Positions 1-5,382 of a stretch of DNA of 5,382 nt are shown here, piece after piece. Both the position numbers and the translations under genes were made by a program. The notes under the pieces are model-generated. The model did not search any database. It saw only the letters and a list, made by a program, of their open reading frames with translations, and had not been told where the DNA came from. The DNA comes from Thioalkalivibrio nitratireducens (GTDB lineage Bacteria > Pseudomonadota > Gammaproteobacteria > Ectothiorhodospirales > Ectothiorhodospiraceae): NCBI GenBank assembly GCA_011390385.1, contig JAABSN010000222.1, positions 1-5,382 on the forward strand, given 5' to 3'. Positions within the stretch are counted from its first letter, which is position 1. Each line of letters starts with the position of its first letter.

Positions 1-1330
1 GGAGGCTGTCCGGATGCAGTCGTCGTAACTGGTGCAGCACGCCGAACGTGACGTAGCCATTGGTCAGTGCCGGCAGCGGGCCGATGTCCACCGGTGGTTC
101 CGTCAGCGGATCAAAACAGGCGTAGGCCTCCGGCAGGTAGAGCGGCTGCTCCAAGCCAGCCGGTGCCTCTTCGGGCGGCAGGAGCCGTCGTGTCGCGACG
201 ATGTAATCCATCGCCTCCAGACCGGTGCTGACCCGGTCGCCGAACCATGTGATCTGGATCGGCGATGGGCGGCGCGCGAATATGGGCAGCCGGTGGCCGC
301 GTGTGTGCCCCGCGAGATCGACGAGGATGTCGATCCCGTCGTCGCGGATCTGCCGTTCCGCATCGGCGTCGGACAACCCGTCCAGGGAGCGCCATTGCCA
401 GCCGAAGGACCGCAGGATCCGGTTCACCGAATCTTCGCGTGGCCTTGTTTCGTAGCAGAAAACCTGCACCGATCTCGAGTCATGGTGAGCCAGCAATGGC
501 GCGATCCAGTGCGCGACCGCGTGCGCGCCAAAGTCACCGGAGACATAGCCCACGCGAATCACTCGGTCGGGATCGGGATCAGGAACGGGTGTCGGGACCT
601 GTGACGGGCATAGGCGCTGGAAGGAACGAACGGCTGCCAGGATCTCTGCCCGATCCAGGCGCAGATGATGCAGTGTGAAAATGATATTGGTCAGGCTGTT
701 GCCGTCGCGCAGTCCCAGGCCCAGGGCTGCGCGCACGGTCTCCAGGCACTCACTGAAAGACAGTGTATGCAGCAGCGAAAGGGCAAGATTGCTGTGAATG
801 TCGCCTGAACCCGTGTAGTACTGCAGGGCGCGCCGATAGTGATCGATCGAATCGGGGAAGCGCCCGTCTTCCTGGCATACGCCGCCCATGCCGACGATGG
901 CTTCCAACGCACCCGGTTCCCGCTGCAGCACAGCCTGATAACATTCTGCCGCCGCATTGGTATCGCCGAGGGCAAGCTGGGTGTTTCCGAGGTTGATGCG
1001 CGCGCCGATGGCATCCGCATCGAGAGCCAGTGCGTGCATGAAACAAGCCTTGGCTTCAAGCGGCTGGCCCAATCGGAGACGTGCCCTGCCCAGTGTATTC
1101 CAGAAGGCTGCACACGCCGGCTCCAAACGGACAGCTTTCTCGAGGCCCGGCAGCGCCGCTCCCGGTTCGCCACCGTCAAGCAGCAGCAAAGCCAGGTTAT
1201 GGGAGGCCCTTGCGTTGTCCGGGGCGAGGGAGAGTGCCTGGCGGTACAGGGACTCGGCCTGGGCGAGCTCTCCTTGCCGGTGCAGAGTCACGCCGCGTTC
1301 GAGGTATTCGGCGACGCTGTCGACCGTCAT
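1..1330 (-). CDS. Second TPR / GT41-like glycosyltransferase, divergent (3' partial)
   Basis: From the ATG at 1330 the frame stays open to the window edge, giving 443 codons with no stop; the C-terminus is missing. Residues 6-175 form five TPRs in 34-residue phase, shorter than the eight in the neighbouring paralogue. A PTPVPDPDPDR linker (246-256) leads into the GT41 N-lobe: RVGYVSGDFGAH with H270 at the OGT H498 position, DILVDLAGHTRGHRLP with H342, and RRPSPIQITWFG. Several normally conserved positions differ from the upstream paralogue. WLGYFNTTG is WFGDRVSTG (362-370), VAD is VAT (378-380), and FNSLDK is LHQLRR (432-437), so the UDP-contact lysine (OGT K842) is an arginine. The GGTTT loop would lie outside the window. 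It is a clear homologue of the upstream enzyme but may use another donor or be a non-catalytic partner. It starts within an ATGA overlap with the upstream gene. Confidence 0.85.
   Translation of the reverse strand, partial: MTVDSVAEYLERGVTLHRQGELAQAESLYRQALSLAPDNARASHNLALLLLDGGEPGAALPGLEKAVRLEPACAAFWNTLGRARLRLGQPLEAKACFMHALALDADAIGARINLGNTQLALGDTNAAAECYQAVLQREPGALEAIVGMGGVCQEDGRFPDSIDHYRRALQYYTGSGDIHSNLALSLLHTLSFSECLETVRAALGLGLRDGNSLTNIIFTLHHLRLDRAEILAAVRSFQRLCPSQVPTPVPDPDPDRVIRVGYVSGDFGAHAVAHWIAPLLAHHDSRSVQVFCYETRPREDSVNRILRSFGWQWRSLDGLSDADAERQIRDDGIDILVDLAGHTRGHRLPIFARRPSPIQITWFGDRVSTGLEAMDYIVATRRLLPPEEAPAGLEQPLYLPEAYACFDPLTEPPVDIGPLPALTNGYVTFGVLHQLRRLHPDSL
806..1315 (-). repeat. Five in-phase TPR units in the second GT41-like protein
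   Basis: Five 34-residue units cover residues 6-175. The helix B end position falls at residues 37 (P), 71 (P), 105 (D), 139 (P) and 173 (T), again exactly 34 apart. Units 3 and 5 lack the closing proline. A further helix (about 176-205) may be a partial sixth unit before the linker. The array is three units shorter than in the upstream paralogue, so the two proteins probably bind different partners or different stretches of one. Confidence 0.75.
1327..1330 (-). other. ATGA stop/start overlap between the two GT41-type genes
   Basis: The TGA stop of the 700-residue protein (1329-1327) shares bases with the ATG of the next gene (1330-1328). This four-base arrangement is the classic sign of termination-reinitiation coupling. 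Only a weak AGG, 7 bases before the ATG, could act as a ribosome-binding site, which agrees with coupling. Confidence 0.8.
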
Positions 1331-3429
1331 GCCGGAGCCTGTACCTGGCGGGTACACCAATCCCGCCATGCTCGCCGCCACGCATGTTCAAGGTTTCGGG
1401 TAAAGGCCTGTGCGTTTCCCGCGGGCGACGCCAGAAGGCGCTCGCGCAGGGTGCCGCGCAGCTTGCGGAGTGATTCGTGGTCGGCAGCAAAGCGCAGTGC
1501 CTTGTTCACGAAGTCGTTCGCGTCTTCGGCGATCCAGTCGTGAAGGCCCACGGTGCCGAGAATGCTTTCGCCGAAATGTTCGATCATCCCTTCGGTGCCA
1601 CGCAGGCTCAGGACCGGAACGCCCATCCAGAGTGCCTGGAGTGTCGTGGTGCCACCCCGATAGGGGAAGGTATCGAAGGCGATGTCGATACCCCCGTAGG
1701 CGGCGTAATATTCGCGACGGGACGATTCCGGTTCCAGAATCAAACGGTCGGGGCTCACGCCCGCAGCTTCGAACGCATCGCGCACCAGTGCCCGGGTGGA
1801 GGTCTGGGCCAGCATCCGGTTCTTGAGGTGCAGGCGGCTCTCCGGAAGACGCTTGAGAACCCTGGCCCACAGATCGACCAAATCCGGGTTGAGTTTGTCC
1901 AGGCTGTTGAAGCAGCCGAAGGTGACGTGACCGTTGGCCAGCATCGGCAATGGTTGCACCGGGAGTGACTCCATCATGGGGTCGAGACAGAGGTGCCCCT
2001 GGGGTAATCGCAGGGGCCGTTCGGTATAGAGATATTCCTCATCGGTCGGGATCAGAACGGAATCGGCAACGATCCAGTCGACGGTGGGCAGTCCGGTGGT
2101 ATTGAAATATCCCAGCCAGGTGATCTGCACGGGGGCTGGCTTGCGCGCCAGGGTGGCCAGACGGTGATTCTGGGAGTGACCGCTGAGGTCCACCAGCACG
2201 TCGATCTCGAGTTTCCGGATCAGCGAGGCCAGTTGCTCGTCGGAAAGCCTCCAGGCGTCGTGCCAGTGGTCAACAAGACCGCGTGCCTCCTCGGTCATTT
2301 CGTCGACCGCAACGCAGGTCATGAAGCCATGGATCTCGAACGCGTTGCGGTCGTGATGCAGCAGCAATGGCCGAATGAAGTGCATGACCGAGTGTTCACG
2401 GAAATCACCCGAGAGGTATCCCAGTCGCAGTTTGCGTTCAGGATCGATGTTGTTCGGGTGTGACACGCAGGGAGAAACCTGCCCCAGCAGTCGTTGCCCG
2501 TAGTTCCGGTGGACGTCCGCGATCGACGCGGCGTCCAGGGCAGGCAGATAGTGAAGCGCGAACACGATGGCGGAGAGCAGGTCGGTCTGTTCCGGGCCGG
2601 ATGCCATGCACTGCTGAAAAGCGGTCCATGCGTGCTTGTGGCGCCACAGGCGAAGCTCCGCCATTCCCTTGCGAAACCAGTGTACGGGGTCCTCCGGAGC
2701 GGTCTCGATGGCGCGCGAAAGCAGCGCGACGGCTTCGGCTGCCTCTCCGTTTTCGGCCAGGCAAAAACCCAGGCTGCTCAGGGCTCTGACCAGCCCCGGA
2801 TCCCGGCGCAACGACTCGCGGTACGCAATCGCTGCCTCGGCATGGCGGTTCAGCCCGAGCCACGCGTCCCCGAGGTTGCAGTGCACCAGCGCGTCGTCGG
2901 GCAGGCACTCCGCTGCCCGTTGGTAATGTTCGATCGCTCGGCCATGATCCTTGGCGTGAACCCAGACGGCTCCGAGGCCGTTATGCGCCTCCCCGGCGGT
3001 CGGGTCCAGTCTGAGGGCCCATTCGAAACGCGGCCGGGCCTGCAGCGTTTCTCCAGAGTGCAGCAGCGCGTTGCCCAGAGCGATCAGGGTGTCGACATTG
3101 TCCGGCTCGAGTGCGAGCAGGCGGCGGCAGGCAAGGGTAACCGCGGCGTGGTCTTCTCCAGCCCGACAAACCGCGACCAGGTTGCGGAGGTAGCCGATAT
3201 GGTCCGGTTCCGCTTCAAGCGAACCTTCGACAAGGGTGCGCGCACGGTCGATCTGGCCCCGGCGAAGGGCAATCAGACCGAGGTTGTGCATGGCACGGGA
3301 ATGTCGGGGGCTGGCCTTCAGTACGGATTCCAGAGCCGGCTCGGCCTCCGTATCGCGACCCTCGCGCAGCAGAGCGACCGCAGCCTCGACCGTGGTTTCG
3401 ATGGCGGCGGTGTCTTCAGGAAGGGCCAT
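1327..3429 (-). CDS. TPR / GT41 O-GlcNAc transferase-like (SPINDLY-type) glycosyltransferase
   Basis: This complete 700-residue protein resembles the bacterial OGT/SPINDLY-type family (GT41, COG3914 type). Residues 10-281 form eight TPRs. A linker (about 282-332) leads to the two-lobed GT-B catalytic region (about 333-690). Key sites match human OGT by eye: GYLSGDFREH with H346 at the OGT H498 position, DLSGH with H418, WLGYFNTTG at 438-446, FNSLDK at 507-512 with K512 at the UDP-contact K842 position, and DTFPYRGGTTT at 586-596 at the position of the OGT DTPLCNGHTT loop. The C-terminus has the usual LRGTLRERLLASP helix (657-669). It is probably a cytoplasmic enzyme transferring a sugar from a nucleotide sugar to Ser/Thr of a protein bound by the TPRs. 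GlcNAc is not assured, because the related plant SPY is a fucosyltransferase. It overlaps DUF6165 by 14 bases and the next gene by 4. All catalytic-region motifs I know are present, so I expect it to be active. Confidence 0.92.
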   Translation of the reverse strand: MALPEDTAAIETTVEAAVALLREGRDTEAEPALESVLKASPRHSRAMHNLGLIALRRGQIDRARTLVEGSLEAEPDHIGYLRNLVAVCRAGEDHAAVTLACRRLLALEPDNVDTLIALGNALLHSGETLQARPRFEWALRLDPTAGEAHNGLGAVWVHAKDHGRAIEHYQRAAECLPDDALVHCNLGDAWLGLNRHAEAAIAYRESLRRDPGLVRALSSLGFCLAENGEAAEAVALLSRAIETAPEDPVHWFRKGMAELRLWRHKHAWTAFQQCMASGPEQTDLLSAIVFALHYLPALDAASIADVHRNYGQRLLGQVSPCVSHPNNIDPERKLRLGYLSGDFREHSVMHFIRPLLLHHDRNAFEIHGFMTCVAVDEMTEEARGLVDHWHDAWRLSDEQLASLIRKLEIDVLVDLSGHSQNHRLATLARKPAPVQITWLGYFNTTGLPTVDWIVADSVLIPTDEEYLYTERPLRLPQGHLCLDPMMESLPVQPLPMLANGHVTFGCFNSLDKLNPDLVDLWARVLKRLPESRLHLKNRMLAQTSTRALVRDAFEAAGVSPDRLILEPESSRREYYAAYGGIDIAFDTFPYRGGTTTLQALWMGVPVLSLRGTEGMIEHFGESILGTVGLHDWIAEDANDFVNKALRFAADHESLRKLRGTLRERLLASPAGNAQAFTRNLEHAWRRAWRDWCTRQVQAPA
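2587..3402 (-). repeat. Eight in-phase TPR units in the 700-residue GT41 protein
   Basis: Eight consecutive 34-residue repeats cover residues 10-281. The proline that closes helix B falls at residues 41, 75, 109, 143, 177, 211, 245 and 279, exactly 34 apart each time. There is no insertion or deletion between units. This predicts one uninterrupted superhelix, the usual substrate-binding surface in OGT-type enzymes. The repeats are degenerate at DNA level, so this is a protein repeat and not a tandem DNA repeat. Confidence 0.85.
3416..3429 (-). other. 14-base overlap of DUF6165 stop and TPR/GT41 start
   Basis: The ATG of the 700-residue protein (3429-3427) lies inside the last codons of the DUF6165 gene, whose TGA is at 3418-3416, in a different frame. 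There is no well-spaced Shine-Dalgarno sequence before this ATG; the nearest purine run (GAGGAAAAG) ends about 16 bases upstream. Translation of the larger gene therefore probably depends on ribosomes finishing the DUF6165 gene. Confidence 0.6.
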
Positions 3430-3823
3430 CGATGCAGCCGTAGGACTTTTCCTCGATCAGCGAACTGCCGAGCACGTCGTTCAGATGCCGTTTGAGGCGA
3501 AAGCGTTCATCATTCAGGCGGTAAACCGATCGCGCCAGTTCGATGAAGTGAGCGTCGAAACGTTGCGCTGCCTCGCAGACCCGGAGGGCGTCTTCCACCT
3601 CCCAGAGCTGATCATTGACCGCTTTCAGTTGCGCCATGATGACCGGGGCCTCCTTGCCCAGTCCGCCAGCGGCCTCGACGACCCCGGTCAGCAGGTCGTG
3701 CTCGCGCCGAATGTTGGCGCGCTTGACCGGGTCCACAATCCGTTCGGATTTGATCTCCAGAATGGTGAGCTTGTCGAGAACCTCGCCCCATGCCACCGGG
3801 ACCCGGAGCAGTTCACCATGCAT
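3416..3823 (-). CDS. DUF6165 family small protein
   Basis: This 135-residue protein matches what I recall of the DUF6165 family: a VPVAWGEVLDKLTILEIKSE block at residues 7-26, QLWEVEDALR at 72-81, and a C-terminal FIELARSVYRLNDERFRLKR stretch from 93 leading to SLIEEKSY at 121-128. It is rich in charged residues and probably mostly helical, with no signal peptide or membrane segment, so it is likely cytoplasmic. The function of the family is unknown. Its place between TPR glycosyltransferase genes suggests an accessory role in glycosylation, which is inference. I chose the ATG at 3823. An in-frame TTG at 3838 would add five residues but has a poorly spaced ribosome-binding site, and the family motif begins soon after the ATG. 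The C-terminal GCIDGPS tail lies past the conserved EEKSY, and its last codons overlap the start of the next gene by 14 bases. Confidence 0.85.
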   Translation of the reverse strand: MHGELLRVPVAWGEVLDKLTILEIKSERIVDPVKRANIRREHDLLTGVVEAAGGLGKEAPVIMAQLKAVNDQLWEVEDALRVCEAAQRFDAHFIELARSVYRLNDERFRLKRHLNDVLGSSLIEEKSYGCIDGPS

Positions 3824-3856
3824 CGTATGGCCCCGCAATCCTTTCCGTAATCGACT
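3824..3856 (-). promoter_or_regulatory. Short intergenic spacer with ribosome-binding region for the DUF6165 gene
   Basis: This is the only untranslated gap between genes in the window, 33 bases long. It holds a G-rich GCGGGG run ending 7 bases before the ATG at 3823, a plausible weak ribosome-binding site. An AAGGA at 3843-3839 lies directly against the TTG at 3838, with no spacing, so it argues against that TTG as the start. No promoter or terminator hairpin is visible, so the downstream genes are probably transcribed with the TPR/GT9 gene. Confidence 0.45.
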
Positions 3857-5382
3857 TCATCGCATGGGTGCCGAGCTCGTGACGGGCCAGATGACTGGAC
3901 AGTCGCCGGACAGCACTTGCTCCAGTCGCTGAAACAGCGCGGTGGCTACGGAGTTCCAGTCGTCGGGCGTGGCCTGACGGAACAGGCGCAGCGTCGGATA
4001 CCAGGGGCTGTCTTCGCGGTCGATCAGCCAGCGCCAGTCGCTGTTGAAGGGCAGCAGGGTCCAGACCGGCCGCCCAAGGGCTCCGGCGAGGTGGGCGGCG
4101 GAAGTATCGATGCTGACGACCAGGTCCAGATTCTCGATCACGGCTGCGGTATCGGCAAACGCATCGGGACCTTCGTCGAAATCCGCGCCCAGTTCCTCGA
4201 TTCGGTCGGAGGAGCGCAACGCGTCGAGTTGGTCCAGACCATGGTGTTTCTGGAGACTGATCAAACGCACCCCGGGCAGGTCTCCCAGTCGCGCCAGCAT
4301 GGCCAGGGGAATCCAGCGTCGGACATTGCCATGCATGGGATTGGTCTGCCAGTTGATGCCGACGCGGAAGCCTTCGGTGCCCAGGCGCTCGCGCCAGTGT
4401 GCAACCCGCTCCGGATCAGGTTGCAGATACGGCACCCTGGCCGGAATCGAATTTGCGTCGGTGCCGTACCAACCCGGCAGGCTGAGCAGGGCAATGCTGT
4501 GGTCCGCTTGCGGCAGCGGGTCGCGGTAACCGAACACGCGCAGGTTCGGGGCAAGGCCGAATGCCATCCAGGCCAGACCGTCCTGAATGCTCAGCAGCAC
4601 TTCGCGGGAGTCGGCCGCGATGCGCGGGATATAGCGCAGGAAATGGATGGTGTCGCCCAAGCCCTGTTCGCAGCGAACCATGACCACCGACTCGGAAAGA
4701 TCCGGCCGCGGGGCGCTCGGATCCTCGGGTACCTTCAGCGCCCCCGTTCCCCGGGGCACGCTGTCCCGAACGTCGTAATCCGCCCAGCCTTTCCCGAATC
4801 GCCCCAGGCGCAGCAGGGTCAGTGCGAGATTCATTCTTGCCGCCGGCGATTCCGGTTCCGCCTCGGCCACGCGTTCCAGGGCGGCCAGCGCCTCGCCCTC
4901 GGGTGACGCAACCTCCTGCATTGCGAAGGCCCGGTTGACCAGCAGCGAGTTTGCTCCGGGCTGCAGGGCAAGGCCCTTGTCGAACCATTCCAGGGCTTCC
5001 CGGTAGCGTCCCAGACCCATCGCAACGATTCCCATGGTTTCGAGGGTCGCTACTGATTCGGGTTCGATCGCCATCAACTGTGCCGCTGCGGCATCGGCCT
5101 CGGGGTCATGCAGCCCTGACAGCGAGCGCGCGAGCACGCCCCAGGCCGGTGCGGAATCCGGCTGTTCCTCGGTCCATAGGCGTGCGGCCGATATGGCCTC
5201 GGAGAACCGGCGGGCACCGTGGTGGGCGTTGATCAGCGCCATGCGCAAGCCGATGTCGCCGGGAGCCCTTTCCAGTTCGGGCTCGACCAGTTCGCACACC
5301 TCGTCGAACCGTTTCTGTTCGAGCAGGACCTGCGCGAGATTACCGAGGATCTGCAGATTGAAGGGCTGCTTGTGGAGTGCCT
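3857..5382 (-). CDS. TPR protein with C-terminal GT9/heptosyltransferase-like domain (5' partial)
   Basis: The frame is open from the window edge (first full codon at 5380) to a TGA at 3859-3857, giving 507 visible codons. The N-terminus is missing. The GTG at 5299 is internal, because TPR sequence continues upstream of it. Residues 1 to about 180 are TPRs, with the closing proline of each repeat at visible residues 6, 40, 74, 107, 141 and 176. The C-terminal part is a GT-B-like domain resembling glycosyltransferase family 9 (ADP-heptose:LPS heptosyltransferase type). It shows EQGLGD at 238-243, GINWQTNP at 341-348, SIDTSAAHLAGALGRPVW at 423-440 and a tryptophan-rich DWRW...SPWYP block from 448. 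This combination is familiar from bacterial 'TPR plus GT9' proteins, whose donor and acceptor are mostly unknown. It is probably a cytoplasmic sugar transferase acting on a protein or surface glycan. It is the first visible gene of a four-gene minus-strand set, 33 bases from the DUF6165 gene. The family call is firm; the substrate is not known. Confidence 0.88.
   Translation of the reverse strand, partial: ALHKQPFNLQILGNLAQVLLEQKRFDEVCELVEPELERAPGDIGLRMALINAHHGARRFSEAISAARLWTEEQPDSAPAWGVLARSLSGLHDPEADAAAAQLMAIEPESVATLETMGIVAMGLGRYREALEWFDKGLALQPGANSLLVNRAFAMQEVASPEGEALAALERVAEAEPESPAARMNLALTLLRLGRFGKGWADYDVRDSVPRGTGALKVPEDPSAPRPDLSESVVMVRCEQGLGDTIHFLRYIPRIAADSREVLLSIQDGLAWMAFGLAPNLRVFGYRDPLPQADHSIALLSLPGWYGTDANSIPARVPYLQPDPERVAHWRERLGTEGFRVGINWQTNPMHGNVRRWIPLAMLARLGDLPGVRLISLQKHHGLDQLDALRSSDRIEELGADFDEGPDAFADTAAVIENLDLVVSIDTSAAHLAGALGRPVWTLLPFNSDWRWLIDREDSPWYPTLRLFRQATPDDWNSVATALFQRLEQVLSGDCPVIWPVTSSAPMR

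Noticed and set aside
569..585. Short repeated gggatc units
   Set aside because: They encode the DPDPD part of a flexible linker before the GT41 lobe; two copies are too few for a meaningful DNA repeat.
691..1179. 162-codon minus-strand frame inside the second GT41-like gene
   Set aside because: It is out of frame with the open reading from 1330, which gives clean TPRs and GT41 motifs. The arginine- and serine-rich translation looks like a shadow.
839..1543. 234-codon open frame on the plus strand crossing two minus-strand genes
   Set aside because: It spans the ATGA junction of two well-supported genes on the other strand and shows no family features.
2494..3495. 333-codon open frame on the plus strand
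   Set aside because: It lies wholly opposite the TPR region of the GT41 protein and the end of DUF6165. The translation has no recognisable domain. Long antisense frames are expected in GC-rich genes with biased third positions.
3836..3838. TTG as start of the DUF6165 gene
   Set aside because: The AAGGA before it has no spacing to the TTG. The ATG at 3823 has a G-rich stretch at a usable distance and places the family motif close to the N-terminus.
3917..4906. 329-codon open frame on the plus strand
   Set aside because: It is antisense to the well-supported TPR-GT9 gene and has no recognisable motif; it is a composition effect.
5297..5299. GTG as the true start of the TPR-GT9 protein
   Set aside because: The frame remains open to the window edge and the 27 upstream codons continue the TPR pattern, with a proline exactly 34 residues before the next one. 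The start is outside the window.

Overview
The window is GC-rich (about 62% in the stretch I counted) and densely coded. All real genes lie on the minus strand and read from position 5382 down to position 1. They form one tightly packed set of four genes, with no gap between genes longer than 33 bases. Gene content, base composition and gene packing suggest a bacterium, most likely a proteobacterium (gamma or alpha). I cannot name the genus from this sequence.

Layout in transcription order: (1) 5382-3857, the 3' part of a large TPR protein with a C-terminal heptosyltransferase-like (GT9-type) glycosyltransferase domain; its start lies outside the window. (2) 3823-3416, a small protein of the DUF6165 family. 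(3) 3429-1327, a complete 700-residue TPR/GT41 protein of the O-GlcNAc transferase/SPINDLY type, with eight TPRs in exact 34-residue phase. (4) 1330-1, the first 443 residues of a second, divergent TPR/GT41-type protein that runs off the window. Its frame is open over its whole visible length.

The junctions are typical of translational coupling: 33 bases between genes 1 and 2, a 14-base overlap between 2 and 3, and a 4-base ATGA overlap between 3 and 4. No promoter, terminator, RNA gene, mobile element or CRISPR array was found. The promoter must lie beyond 5382 and the operon end beyond position 1.

The genes look like a cytoplasmic glycosylation module: three TPR-linked glycosyltransferases of two fold families plus a small conserved partner of unknown function. 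By inference, such sets modify a surface or secreted protein (flagellin, pilin or adhesin) or build a surface glycan, but no acceptor gene is visible. The most notable feature is the tandem pair of GT41-type proteins. The upstream copy keeps the expected catalytic and UDP-contact motifs. The downstream copy has changed several of them, including the conserved lysine, which suggests a different donor, an altered activity or a non-catalytic partner role.
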